Source: a virus
Direction: 5' to 3' (one strand)
DNA length: 31,380 nucleotides
IMG/VR virus record: IMGVR_UViG_3300037843_000557
Span: 1-31,380 of that record
The number at the start of each line of letters is the position of its first letter. Positions within the stretch are counted from its first letter, which is position 1. Made by a program: the position numbers and the translations under genes. The notes beneath the pieces were generated by a model, which saw only the letters and a program-made list of their open reading frames with translations, was not told the DNA's origin and did not search any database. Positions 8,421 to 15,421 of the stretch are shown here, piece by piece.

Positions 8421-8957
8421 CTATGATATTGCACCCCTTTGACGCTCAGCTATAATCTCTCGCAAGACAGGGCTGAGGCGAAGCATCTCCTCATAAGAGA
8501 GATGGTTATTCTTGATTCGGTTGCACATTTTGCAGGCTACGACTAGATTTTCTTTGATGTATCCAGTACTGTTGTCTTTACGGTCAAGGTTGCTGCCAAC
8601 ACGAGTTCCACTGCCAAATTTTCTGTATGGCATCCAATCAACTGTGGAACCGCAATAATGGCACTCAGAAACGGTAGTGAAGAGGACATACTCCTCATAG
8701 CTTAAAGTGACAGGAATGTGGCGCTTTTCTGCCCCGAGCAAAAGGCGGTTAAACCTCCATTCGTGAGGGCGCTTCCGGGATTTGATGTTAGGTCTGGTGG
8801 CGGCGCATCTGCGGCACAGTCCCACCATTTTTGGAACGACATTACCTCTCTTCCATAAATCCAGACCGCATCTTTTGCACTTAAACTTATAAAGAGTACG
8901 AAACTCCTTCCCATCCCAATAGCGTTTGGTTTCAACTGCATCTTTAATAGTGTACAT
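8421..8957 (-). CDS. Free-standing HNH homing endonuclease
   Basis: 178 residues. An N-terminal zinc pair (C27/C30 in CKRCG, C48/C51 in CRRC) precedes the HNH core: C99/C102 (CHYCG), NLDRKDNSTGY around 123-132, N137, then CKMCN at 142-146 with the usual IKNNHLSYEEM continuation. All expected HNH ligand positions are visible. The gene is AT-rich compared with the adjacent structural gene. It is the last minus-strand gene before a divergent switch, with 49 bases between its start and the plus-strand kinase start. It stops 14 bases before the 310-residue gene. Confidence 0.9.
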   Translation of the reverse strand: MYTIKDAVETKRYWDGKEFRTLYKFKCKRCGLDLWKRGNVVPKMVGLCRRCAATRPNIKSRKRPHEWRFNRLLLGAEKRHIPVTLSYEEYVLFTTVSECHYCGSTVDWMPYRKFGSGTRVGSNLDRKDNSTGYIKENLVVACKMCNRIKNNHLSYEEMLRLSPVLREIIAERQRGAIS

Positions 8958-9006
8958 ACTATTGGGAATGGAAGTCTAAAAATAGGTACTAACAGTATTA
9001 AACAAC
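8958..9006. promoter_or_regulatory. Divergent intergenic control region
   Basis: Forty-nine AT-rich bases separate the minus-strand HNH gene and the plus-strand kinase gene. Promoters for both directions must lie here or inside the flanking genes. It contains CAGTATTAA on the plus strand (8993-9001). A clear sigma-70 pair is not visible. Confidence 0.4.
8993..9001 (+). promoter_or_regulatory. CAGTATTAA motif upstream of kinase gene
   Basis: Plus-strand CAGTATTAA ends five bases before the ATG at 9007, with no Shine-Dalgarno sequence in the gap. It shares the AGTATTA core with four other sites. If it is a -10 element, the transcript would have almost no leader. Confidence 0.3.
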
Positions 9007-9573
9007 ATGATACTTATCAACATCGCGGGTGGACCTGGAGCGGGCAAATCGACGCTGGCGGCCTACCTGTACTACCGCCTGAAGCGGGCCGGGGTCAGGA
9101 CGGAGCTTGTCGGGGAAGCCGCACGCGAGGAGCACATCTATCCGGGGCACCCGGACAGGGCACCCGCCCCGCTCCTGGACAACCAGGTGCTCGTCGCTGG
9201 GCAGCAGTTCGAGAGGGTGCTCCGGCTCCAGCGCCACGGCATCGAGGTCGCCGTCTCCGACTCGCCTATAGAGCAAGGGCTGCTCTACTGCGCCGACCAC
9301 CCGTACTTTGAGGGCCTGACGAAGACCGTGTACGAGATCGCCGGGTATTTCGAAACCTACAACGTGTTCATCAACCCGAAACCGGGATGCTACGACCCGG
9401 AGAGCCGGGTGCAGCGGACAGAAGCCGAGGCGCGGGCGCACGACAAGACGGTGCGCAAGCTCATGAAGAATAAGTTCTGGGCGGAGTACGGCTGGGAAGA
9501 CTGGGACGTGCTGGGTGACGCGGCGGTCGCGCTGGCTTTGTCGAAACGCCCCAAGAAAAGGAAGAGAAAGTGA
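9007..9573 (+). CDS. AAA_28-type P-loop kinase/ATPase
   Basis: 188 residues. The Walker A motif GGPGAGKST is at 8-16 after a beta strand MILINIA. ELVGEAAREE (34-42) and VAVSDSPIEQGLLY (81-94) match the second-strand and Walker-B-like acidic segments of small nucleoside-kinase-like P-loop proteins. The tail is strongly basic (KRPKKRKRK). This layout fits the AAA_28 family, which includes the ribosylnicotinamide kinase domain of NadR and many phage proteins annotated only as ATPases. A nicotinamide riboside kinase role would fit the NAD+ genes at 15.9-18.3 kb, but nothing seen proves the substrate. It is the first gene of a two-gene plus-strand unit and overlaps the next by four bases (GTGA). 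Confidence 0.75.
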   Translation: MILINIAGGPGAGKSTLAAYLYYRLKRAGVRTELVGEAAREEHIYPGHPDRAPAPLLDNQVLVAGQQFERVLRLQRHGIEVAVSDSPIEQGLLYCADHPYFEGLTKTVYEIAGYFETYNVFINPKPGCYDPESRVQRTEAEARAHDKTVRKLMKNKFWAEYGWEDWDVLGDAAVALALSKRPKKRKRK

Positions 9574-10106
9574 TCGACGAAATGGATCAGACGATCCACG
9601 ATTTCTGCACGAGAGCCAGCCATTGGTTGCAGAGAGCTACGGGCTTGACCTGCTATTTCGTCGCCCGCGTCGGCGTGACCCTCACCGCCATCAGCGTCAT
9701 GGCCAACATCGCCAACTACTTTTTTCCGTTCCTGCCGGGACGCACCGACATGGTGACCGTCGCGCTGAGCGTCCTCATCCTCATAGACTGCATTCCCCGG
9801 TCAATCGCCTGCCAGCGCGGGGACGAGGCAGTCGGAAGCAACGCCAAGCCCGCAGAACTCATGAGATTCACGAGAGGGCCGTTCTGGCGCGTGCTGTGGG
9901 TTGGATTCGCGATCTTCGATCTTGCGTACATGCATTGGCTTTCGCGCCCGCTTGCATCCTTCATACAGGACAGCGCTTTCGCCTTGGGCTGCGCCGTCTT
10001 CTACAACTTCATCAATGTCACGCCGCTGCCTCCGGGCACCAGCAAGCTGCGGGAATGGATCAGGGGATTCTTCTCGTCGCGGGAACTGGCTAGGCAGGAA
10101 AACTAG
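9570..10106 (+). CDS. Four-helix membrane protein of unknown function
   Basis: 178 residues from a GTG overlapping the kinase stop; the ATG at 9582 (residue 5) is an alternative start. Hydrophobic segments at about 29-55 (GVTLTAISVMANIANYFFPF), 59-81 (MVTVALSVLILIDCI), 105-124 (VLWVGFAIFDLAYMHWL) and 127-152 suggest four membrane helices. The short ends are charged and no signal peptide is seen. It is translationally coupled to the upstream P-loop gene. Its 3' end overlaps the convergent small gene at 10090 by 17 bases. I do not recognise the family. An inner-membrane exclusion or regulator role is conceivable. Confidence 0.7.
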   Translation: MIDEMDQTIHDFCTRASHWLQRATGLTCYFVARVGVTLTAISVMANIANYFFPFLPGRTDMVTVALSVLILIDCIPRSIACQRGDEAVGSNAKPAELMRFTRGPFWRVLWVGFAIFDLAYMHWLSRPLASFIQDSAFALGCAVFYNFINVTPLPPGTSKLREWIRGFFSSRELARQEN

Positions 10107-10215
10107 GGCTTCTTGATTCTCTTCTTTGCAAGCGCTCGGCTTTCTCTATCTGCCGCTTGATCCTTTTGCGGGCCAGGAGGGCGGCAAGCTGCATCGACTG
10201 CTCAGGCGTCATCAT
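10090..10215 (-). CDS. Small basic protein, 41 residues
   Basis: Start ATGATGA overlaps the stop of the preceding gene (10212-10214), the same coupling used throughout this operon. The product MMTPEQSMQLAALLARKRI and the following IEKAERLQRRESRS form a likely amphipathic, basic helix. A longer frame extends further upstream, but it overlaps the 118-residue gene completely and is likely a shadow. Function unknown. Confidence 0.5.
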   Translation of the reverse strand: MMTPEQSMQLAALLARKRIKRQIEKAERLQRRESRSPSFPA

Positions 10216-10568
10216 CTTCCTCCACAATGCCGCCGCACGTCCGCGCTGGAGACAAAGACCTCTTTCGCGAGCCACGAGCCGACATTGGTCCTCGGCTTGC
10301 GCTCCACGCCCCGTGCCCGGATCGGGATCATGACATACTTGTTTTTCGTAAGCGCGTTGAACCGCTCGATCCGGTGCTGCTCCCGCAGGAAATGGAACGC
10401 GGAGCGGTACATCTTCTGCCGTGAGCCGTCCGTCACCCACGGGCGCTTGGTTTCGATCCAGCGGTCCAGCGGAACCACGCTGGAACCCTGGTGCGAGTGA
10501 AACAGGAACCGAAGCCTGCCCTTCGTGTCTACGCGAAACGCCTTCATGCCAGAGATTGTTCTACCCAT
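10212..10568 (-). CDS. Conserved phage protein of unknown function, 118 residues
   Basis: The sequence MKAFRVDTKGRLRFLFHSHQ followed by SVVPLDRWIETKRPWV has the look of a phage protein family I have seen as hypothetical in many large phages (KAFRV, RLRFLFHG, VPLDxW). There is no signal peptide or membrane segment. The C-terminal part is basic. The start could be M1 (10568) or M8 (10547); M8 gives the usual family beginning. It precedes the 41-residue gene with a four-base overlap. Function unknown; a DNA-associated role is only a guess from the charge. Confidence 0.7.
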   Translation of the reverse strand: MGRTISGMKAFRVDTKGRLRFLFHSHQGSSVVPLDRWIETKRPWVTDGSRQKMYRSAFHFLREQHRIERFNALTKNKYVMIPIRARGVERKPRTNVGSWLAKEVFVSSADVRRHCGGR

Positions 10569-10625
10569 GTGCGATCTGTTCTTTCCAGCAACTACCGCCG
10601 AAGATGGATTGGCAGCGGTTGCTCA

Positions 10626-10844
10626 TCACGACGGAATCTTGTTCAGGACGAACCAGTGGTTGGCTTGGATTTCGCCGTCGTCGCGCCAGTCAAGAACGTA
10701 CTCGCCCGACGCGATCCTCCCGAAAAGCTTGATCATCCAGTCGCGGTGCTCCTCGCAAAGCTGCACGATTTCCCCGCTGTTCTTCGTCAGCGTGGTCGTG
10801 GCGACCGCTTCGCACGTGCCGAAGTTCCAGTTGCACTTAGCCAA
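10626..10844 (-). CDS. Small Cys/His protein, 72 residues
   Basis: MAKCNWNFGTCEAVATTTL with C4 and C11, then LCEEHRDWMIK, suggest a small zinc-binding fold (CxxxxxxC...CxxH). The rest is acidic with Trp residues. It overlaps the upstream gene by eight bases (10837-10844) and has good third-position GC bias. Function unknown. Confidence 0.6.
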   Translation of the reverse strand: MAKCNWNFGTCEAVATTTLTKNSGEIVQLCEEHRDWMIKLFGRIASGEYVLDWRDDGEIQANHWFVLNKIPS

Positions 10845-11073
10845 TTGATTTACTCTCCAAAAAATCGTCCCAATGACTGTCGCACAGCCAATGAACGTAG
10901 TTGTACGTACCGTCCTCCAGAAGGTATTCCGGGTTCTCGTGCGGAGCGGGGAGATTGCAGAGAAGCCTCGGGTCTATGACACGGTGAAGGTCGTCGCAAT
11001 CGTCCTCGTACATCGCTATCGCGACCGTAATGCCCTCATCGTCTGCTTCAACCCCGCAGAGGTGCTCAGCCAT
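10837..11073 (-). CDS. Small acidic protein, 78 residues
   Basis: Very acidic (EADDEGITVAIAMYEDDCDD) with Cys and His residues near both ends (LLCNLPAPHEN, HWLCDSHWDD). It may bind metal or mimic nucleic acid charge; neither is shown. Overlaps of eight bases with both neighbours support translation as part of the operon. Unrecognised. Confidence 0.6.
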   Translation of the reverse strand: MAEHLCGVEADDEGITVAIAMYEDDCDDLHRVIDPRLLCNLPAPHENPEYLLEDGTYNYVHWLCDSHWDDFLESKSIG

Positions 11074-11386
11074 GTTGCTCCTCCGCCTGCGCGGCTACGG
11101 CTTGGATCATCGCCGCGATGGTGCGGTATTCGGGTATGTCGCTGTTCTGCCGAATCTTGAGGTCTTCGTAGGGGCGGGTGACGCGATCATCGAACTCGGC
11201 GGCGACCTTCTGGAGGACGCCAGCCACGGCGTTGATCTGCTCGTAGCGCAGGCCCTTGGAAAGCAGGTACTTGGCGGCTAGGCGCGTGACCGCGTAGTTC
11301 AGGTCGCCCACGTCCTTGATCTGTTCGGACAAGGGCTGGATGTGCAGGTCGATCTCCCCCCGGTTCTCGGGTCTGATGTATGGCAT
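11066..11386 (-). CDS. DUF6899-like phage protein
   Basis: 106 residues. The N-terminus MPYIRPENRGEIDLHIQ followed by GDLNYAVTRLAAKYL and a helical segment ending VTRPYEDLKIRQNSDIPEY matches a widespread phage family of unknown function (recalled as DUF6899: MPYIxxxxR..LD, GDLNYxITR, RPYEDxKIxxNGD). It is soluble and mostly helical. Members are usually found in early or middle accessory operons, as here, where it sits between two small genes with short overlaps. Confidence 0.75.
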   Translation of the reverse strand: MPYIRPENRGEIDLHIQPLSEQIKDVGDLNYAVTRLAAKYLLSKGLRYEQINAVAGVLQKVAAEFDDRVTRPYEDLKIRQNSDIPEYRTIAAMIQAVAAQAEEQHG

Positions 11387-11388
11387 GG

Positions 11389-11556
11389 TTATGTCCTATA
11401 CAGCACTGCTACGACGCTGCCGTCCCTTGAGTCGATTGCGAAGGAGTGGAGACGCCACTCTTTCGCAATGCTTCGTACAGCCTGCTTACTGAGTTCGTTC
11501 AGATGGTTTTCTAAATCCATAATGGTTGGGTATCGTGCTGTCTTGTATTCCATCAT
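11389..11556 (-). CDS. Small phage protein, 55 residues
   Basis: Starts ATGATGA, overlapping the stop of the DUF1599-like gene. The product begins MMEYKTARYPTIMDLENHL and ends with SIAKEWRLHSFAIDSRDGSV plus a short strand. Repeated ExLNEL/AKEW helices followed by a beta hairpin resemble many small phage proteins with no known function. A longer frame up to 11775 is rejected because it runs through the upstream gene. The end is three bases before the next start. Confidence 0.65.
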   Translation of the reverse strand: MMEYKTARYPTIMDLENHLNELSKQAVRSIAKEWRLHSFAIDSRDGSVVAVLYRT

Positions 11557-12338
11557 TTCACCTTCTTCCATTCCGCGCCTTCCATCACATCGCTCTGGGT
11601 CTCGTAGATCGCGGTGGGCTGGTAGGATTCGCGAAGCTCCTTCGGCAGTTCCAGCATCAGGGAGTAGGCGATGATGCTGTATCCGAGGAGGTCGCGGGCG
11701 CTGTCCTCCTTCTTCTCGAAGTTCCCCGCCCGGTTGTCCGCGCTGAGTTGGGCGTACCTCGCGACCTTGTCCCACAGCCGGGGCAGGATGCCCGGCAGGC
11801 CGTGCCTGCGGAAGCTCTCACCGTAGTCCTGGGCCTTGGGGTGCAGGGACTCGCACGCCTTGGCGATGCGCTCCTTGATGCTCGCAGCGGTCGCTAAGAT
11901 GACGCCGTTGTCCGGTGCAATCTTACCTTCCTCGATCAAAACAAGTATCGCTGACATAACAACCATGAAGTGCAGCCCTTGCTCTGTCATATGGAGGAAC
12001 ATATGCCCCCACTCCGCCATAGGCTCCCTGCGGTTATGTTCGACCAGACTCTCTACGATGATGAACCTGTAAAGCCACTGAAGTGTGACGTTCTCTAGCG
12101 TCACGCCATTAGACAGAAATGGTGCAACTACCGATCTATCAAGCTTGGTTTCAATCCGGCACCCGGCAATATAGCCCACGCCGCCGAGATAAGTCAGTTG
12201 GTCGGCTGTTTGTAGAAGTTCGTTGGCTTCCGCGATGTTGATGTGGTTGGGAAGGTCTTCGATGACCGGCTTCCAGCCGTCGCCGCGCACCATAAGGCTG
12301 CGGCGCACCTCCTGCCAGAAGGGGATGTTTTCGCTCAT
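11553..12338 (-). CDS. DUF1599/Nmad1-like (nucleotide modification-associated) protein
   Basis: 261 residues. Residues about 160-235 (LHPKAQDYGESFRRHGLPGI, RLWDKVARYAQL, DLLGYSIIAYSLML) match the DUF1599, or nucleotide modification-associated domain 1, pattern KaxDYgxSfRxxGlxGixxRxxDKxxR and DLxgYaixa. This all-alpha family is related to MazG-type helices and occurs in phages near nucleotide metabolism. Residues 1-150 are an extra N-terminal region I cannot place; its coding DNA (about 11900-12240) is visibly less GC-rich. A GAGTATTAC motif ends five bases before the ATG at 12338. The gene overlaps the 55-residue gene by four bases. Confidence 0.75.
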   Translation of the reverse strand: MSENIPFWQEVRRSLMVRGDGWKPVIEDLPNHINIAEANELLQTADQLTYLGGVGYIAGCRIETKLDRSVVAPFLSNGVTLENVTLQWLYRFIIVESLVEHNRREPMAEWGHMFLHMTEQGLHFMVVMSAILVLIEEGKIAPDNGVILATAASIKERIAKACESLHPKAQDYGESFRRHGLPGILPRLWDKVARYAQLSADNRAGNFEKKEDSARDLLGYSIIAYSLMLELPKELRESYQPTAIYETQSDVMEGAEWKKVK

Positions 12339-12343
12339 ATCCT

Positions 12344-12352
12344 GTAATACTC
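12344..12352 (-). promoter_or_regulatory. GAGTATTAC motif upstream of DUF1599-like gene
   Basis: Minus-strand GAGTATTAC, five bases before the start codon at 12338, in the 34-base gap after the preceding gene. It shares the AGTATTA core with four other gene starts. Candidate promoter element. Confidence 0.3.
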
Positions 12353-12372
12353 AGAACACGGCGGAAGGGGTG

Positions 12373-12726
12373 CTATCTGCCCTCGTTCTCCCTGTAGACA
12401 TACAAGCGCCGGGTGACCTCGTCGAGCGCCTTGGGGTCGAATTGCAGCCAGCCTGTGAAGCCGTCTTTACCGGACGAGACTTGAAGGCCGACGCAGTCGT
12501 GCATATGGGCAAAGAACGAGTACAGGAACTTGAAGCAGAACTCGGCGACGCGGGTGTAGTCGAACGGGCTTTCCCCGGACACGAAAGCGACGTGCCCCCA
12601 GTTGGGGCCGCCCTGGCAACTGCTGACGGTCTTAAAGCCGAAGCCGTTGATGGCCTTGACCAGCGTCCAGACCTCGGCGTCGATCTCGGCGTTGAGGGAC
12701 GGCACGAACTTCGTTGGGTGACTCAT
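12373..12726 (-). CDS. Conserved phage protein of unknown function, 117 residues
   Basis: The start at 12726 (MSHPTKFVPSLNAEIDAEVW) overlaps the upstream stop as ATGA; a longer upstream extension is in shadow. The segment AINGFGFKTVSSCQGGPNWG followed by HVAFVSG fits a phage family with the pattern LN..GIkTxxSCxGhxxxxxYVxF, of unknown function. The second half is amphipathic (RVAEFCFKFLYSFFAHMHD). It is probably a soluble cytoplasmic protein. Confidence 0.7.
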   Translation of the reverse strand: MSHPTKFVPSLNAEIDAEVWTLVKAINGFGFKTVSSCQGGPNWGHVAFVSGESPFDYTRVAEFCFKFLYSFFAHMHDCVGLQVSSGKDGFTGWLQFDPKALDEVTRRLYVYRENEGR

Positions 12727-12968
12727 TCGTCGCCTTCGTCGCAGCGGCAGCCATCCATACAACCATTCTCCCGGCAGCAACGGCAAGGTCCTTTATCGCA
12801 GTCGCATTGCACGACTGGGGATGGAGCAGGGTACTTCCCGGTAAGGGACCGAACAAACTTGGTCAGGAAGTCGCAGACGATGGCCAAGCCGAACAGGGCG
12901 AAGCACCCGGCGACGAACGCGTGACCGGGATACCTAGCTACCCAGTCGAGAATCTCACTTAGGTTCAT
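12723..12968 (-). CDS. Membrane-anchored Cys-rich protein, 81 residues
   Basis: One membrane helix at about 15-36 (HAFVAGCFALFGLAIVCDFL) follows a short N-terminus. After a linker (KFVRSLTGKYPAPSP) the last 27 residues hold eight cysteines (VVQCDCDKGPCRCCRENGC and DGCRCDEGDE), spaced like a metal-binding or disulfide knot. It overlaps its neighbours by 4 and 14 bases. Unrecognised; a metallothionein-like tail is a description, not a family call. Confidence 0.65.
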   Translation of the reverse strand: MNLSEILDWVARYPGHAFVAGCFALFGLAIVCDFLTKFVRSLTGKYPAPSPVVQCDCDKGPCRCCRENGCMDGCRCDEGDE

Positions 12969-13236
12969 TCTTCATCCTCGCAAGAAAGTCGATAGCCTCG
13001 CGCAGCGTATTGCCTTGGCTCTGCATCCGCCAGCGGACGCCCTGCAACATGTCCGGATTGGCGGCCAACCAGTCTATCCTGTCGCTGTCGTCCATTCTCG
13101 TCTCCTTCGTCATGACGCCGATGACATACAGCTTGCCTTCCTTCGCCGCCTTGGACATCTGTTGGCCTGCCCAGATTGCCGCAGCAGTAGCGGTAACGAT
13201 AAGCGCGATCATGGCGGCGTCGTAGAGCATCTTCAC
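12955..13236 (-). CDS. Small membrane-anchored phage protein, 93 residues
   Basis: The N-terminal helix (MLYDAAMIALIVTATAAAIW) could be a membrane anchor. The rest has the pattern DSDRIDWLAANPDMLQGVRW followed by NTLREAIDFLARM, which is common in phage hypothetical proteins. A competing frame at 12965-13240 is a shadow. It overlaps both neighbours. Function unknown. Confidence 0.65.
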   Translation of the reverse strand: MKMLYDAAMIALIVTATAAAIWAGQQMSKAAKEGKLYVIGVMTKETRMDDSDRIDWLAANPDMLQGVRWRMQSQGNTLREAIDFLARMKNEPK

Positions 13237-13433
13237 TCACTAACAGGCTCGGCAGGGTAGAGCGGGTAAGCCCCTAGATACGTGCTACGCAGGTCCTTGC
13301 CCGCAAGTTTAACGGCGGCGACGGTTTCTTCGGCCAATTCCAGCGACGGGTACTCAAGAACCCGCATGTAGACCCCCGCCTCGTCTCTGGACCCGAGTAT
13401 CAACACCTGCCAAAAAGTGCGTTCTGTTGCCAT
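13233..13433 (-). CDS. Small protein of unknown function, 66 residues
   Basis: MATERTFWQVLILGSRDEAG begins a compact alpha/beta-like sequence with ELAEETVAAVKLAGKDLRST. Its ATG shares a base with the preceding TAA (TAATG) and its stop overlaps the next ATG as ATGA, so it is part of a coupled operon. No family recognised. Confidence 0.65.
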   Translation of the reverse strand: MATERTFWQVLILGSRDEAGVYMRVLEYPSLELAEETVAAVKLAGKDLRSTYLGAYPLYPAEPVSE

Positions 13434-13609
13434 TAACTTTCCTCCAGCTTGGGCTTCACCAGCCTGACAGGCACCAACACATACATCATGCCATGCGGGT
13501 GCTTGTGCGGCGACTCGAAGCCGATCCTCACCAACTCTTCCTCGTCTTCATCTCGGACCGGCTCGAAGTCCACGATGCCCTCAACGAGAACTTTATCTCC
13601 GGTCTTCAT
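13433..13609 (-). CDS. Small beta-rich protein, 58 residues
   Basis: The ATG at 13609 overlaps the stop of the AAA+ gene (ATGA). The product starts MKTGDKVLVEGIVDFEPVRD and ends MMYVLVPVRLVKPKLEES, suggesting a small SH3- or OB-like barrel. A longer frame (to 13912) lies inside the AAA+ gene and is rejected. The tight coupling suggests it could be a partner of the AAA+ ATPase. Confidence 0.65.
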   Translation of the reverse strand: MKTGDKVLVEGIVDFEPVRDEDEEELVRIGFESPHKHPHGMMYVLVPVRLVKPKLEES

Positions 13610-15384
13610 TCGATGGTACCGGATGCCGCCGCCTTTGTCTTTGGTCTGCGCGAGCGCCTGATAGCGGTCAGCTTGGCGGGCGGTTCGGTCGGGGGCGTGT
13701 CCGCGTGCGCGGCTTTCATGTCGTTCTCGAAGCTCAGCGACGCCGTGCACGCCCGCCTGAGGTCGCCGACCTGGACCTTGCGGCTCTTGGACTTCGCGAG
13801 CGTCATCGCCATGCGGATCGAGTTCTTGATCTGGCGGCCGTTCACGTCGTAGTTGTACAGTTCGTCCGCCCACTCCGGGTCGAGGCCTGCCGCGCCGAGG
13901 AGGTTCTGCCAAATCCTGTGCGCCTTACCCTCCTTCTTGTAGTGCAGGGCGACGGAGATGCGGCTGTAGAACGCCGAGTCGATCTTCTTCACGCGGTTGG
14001 TCGTCAGAAATAGCACGCCGTTGTGGTACTCCATGAGGCGCAGGAACACGCCCACCATGGCGTTGCGCTCGATGTTGTGCTCGTCGCGCTCTTCGAGGAA
14101 GATGTCCGCCTCGTCGAGGAGAAGCACGGCGTCCCAGATGACGGCGACGTCGAGGATGTTGCGGAGCTTCTTTTCAAGCATGTCCGTGTTGGTGCCAAGC
14201 TCGCCCACGCCGACCGAGTACAGCGGCTTGTGCAGGAGTTCCGCCACCGCCTCGGCGGTCGCGGTCTTGCCCCAGCCCGGAGGCCCGTGCAGTAGGAAGA
14301 TCGTCCCGCCGCCTTTGCCCTCGATAATGTCGGTGAAGCCTGACCCGTGGAACTTGACGAGGGAGTGGATCATGTCCTTCTTCTCGTCCTCCACGACGAG
14401 CTTGTCCCATGCATCATCGCGCCATTTGATATCGGACATACCGTCGAGGTCGAGCCGCCCCCACTGCTTCACGGCAAGGGAGAACCCGTAAAGCTGCGGC
14501 AGGCAGCGCCAATAGTCCTTCTCGTCGATGGTCGTGTTACTGCGGGGCGCTTGGCCCTCCCGCTCGTTCTCGATCTCTACGCCACAGTGGCCGATGCAAC
14601 TTCTCCAGACCTCAGGCTCCTGCCGCTCGAACGAGACCGGGTCGATGACTATGCGGCCGTCTGCGCGGAACGTGCGAGCGTTCCACCAGCTAGGCTGGGT
14701 TAGCGTGCCTTTGTAGGCGGCGTAGGTGCCCGGCTTGAAAAAGCGGGCGAACTGCTTACCGCGCCCGGTCAGAAACTTCTTGTCCTTCTCTGTCACGGGG
14801 CGCACCGGGAGGTCGGCGAGGGGCACAAGCCCGTGGAACCCCGGCATGCTGTAGTTGTACAAGCCCTGCTGGATTTCGCCCTTCACGGCATGCACCACGC
14901 TGAGCGTGAACTGCCAGTAGGTGCCCGAGAAGAATGAACGCTGAAGCTTAACGGACTTGATGACGCCGCCGATTAGGCCCTCGTCGTATGTCTGCGCCAC
15001 GACTTCGGTGCCCAAGGGGAAGGCGGTCTCCATGTCGCTCATCTCGATCACGCCCTTGGCCTTGCGCTGCTTGTAAGACGCCGCCCGGAGTTTCTGCTCT
15101 TCTTGCAGGATGGTGATGAGAGCACGCTTCTGCGGATGGGTTATGCCGTCAAGCAGGTTGATGTAGTCCACGAGGAACGTGACGGGGTAGCGGTGCCCGA
15201 AGTCGTCCACCATCGCATCTTCAAGGTTGTTGGTCAGGTAGGTGTAGATGTGGTTGCGCATGCTCCCGTGGTCGGGGTCGCGCATGTCGATGAACTTGTG
15301 GCCCCGGTCTTCCAGAAGTTGGAATCCGGCATTCTTGGAGAGCACGACGGGCTTCTCGTCGTATGTGTAGTATTCCAGACTCAT
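13606..15384 (-). CDS. AAA+ ATPase with fungal-type architecture
   Basis: 592 residues. The AAA+ module covers about 330-550: Walker A GPPGWGKT (367-374), Walker B LLLDEAD (421-427), sensor 1 TTN (461-463), Arg finger SR (R475), and a sensor-2/lid region GRQIKNSIRMAM (516-527). The long N-terminal region contains RFFKPGTYAAYKG and ADGRIVIDPVSFER (about 214-254). The combination with EGKGGGTIFLLHGPPG, PLYSVGVGELGT and FLRLMEYHNGVLFLTTNRV is, from memory, closest to the large AAA+ family of filamentous fungi (with a DUF7025-like N-terminus). It is likely a remodelling ATPase that unfolds or moves a protein target. The C-terminus is a basic, low-complexity tail. It leads the small-gene operon, coupled by ATGA to the 58-residue protein. 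Confidence 0.88.
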   Translation of the reverse strand: MSLEYYTYDEKPVVLSKNAGFQLLEDRGHKFIDMRDPDHGSMRNHIYTYLTNNLEDAMVDDFGHRYPVTFLVDYINLLDGITHPQKRALITILQEEQKLRAASYKQRKAKGVIEMSDMETAFPLGTEVVAQTYDEGLIGGVIKSVKLQRSFFSGTYWQFTLSVVHAVKGEIQQGLYNYSMPGFHGLVPLADLPVRPVTEKDKKFLTGRGKQFARFFKPGTYAAYKGTLTQPSWWNARTFRADGRIVIDPVSFERQEPEVWRSCIGHCGVEIENEREGQAPRSNTTIDEKDYWRCLPQLYGFSLAVKQWGRLDLDGMSDIKWRDDAWDKLVVEDEKKDMIHSLVKFHGSGFTDIIEGKGGGTIFLLHGPPGWGKTATAEAVAELLHKPLYSVGVGELGTNTDMLEKKLRNILDVAVIWDAVLLLDEADIFLEERDEHNIERNAMVGVFLRLMEYHNGVLFLTTNRVKKIDSAFYSRISVALHYKKEGKAHRIWQNLLGAAGLDPEWADELYNYDVNGRQIKNSIRMAMTLAKSKSRKVQVGDLRRACTASLSFENDMKAAHADTPPTEPPAKLTAIRRSRRPKTKAAASGTIE

Positions 15385-15421
15385 GGTTGCCTCTGAGAAG
15401 AGGGTAACCTATTTTCGCGGA

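Noticed and set aside
1515-8957. Possible group I introns carrying the endonuclease genes
   Set aside because: Each endonuclease lies between two complete genes; no split exon or intron core was seen.
9007-9573. Firm naming of the P-loop protein as NadR-type ribosylnicotinamide kinase
   Set aside because: AAA_28 proteins are diverse; no substrate-specific residues could be confirmed by reading alone.
9515-10093. 192-residue plus-strand frame over the membrane protein gene
   Set aside because: Arg/His-rich shadow frame; the frame starting at 9570 has four clear membrane helices and overlaps the kinase stop properly.
10090-10440. 116-residue minus-strand frame
   Set aside because: The first two thirds are Arg/Ala/Gly-rich shadow of the 118-residue gene; only the last 41 codons, starting at the ATGA overlap, look like a gene.
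13433-13912. 159-residue frame containing the 58-residue gene
   Set aside because: The upstream 100 residues run inside the AAA+ gene in another frame; the ATGA overlap at 13609 gives the proper start.
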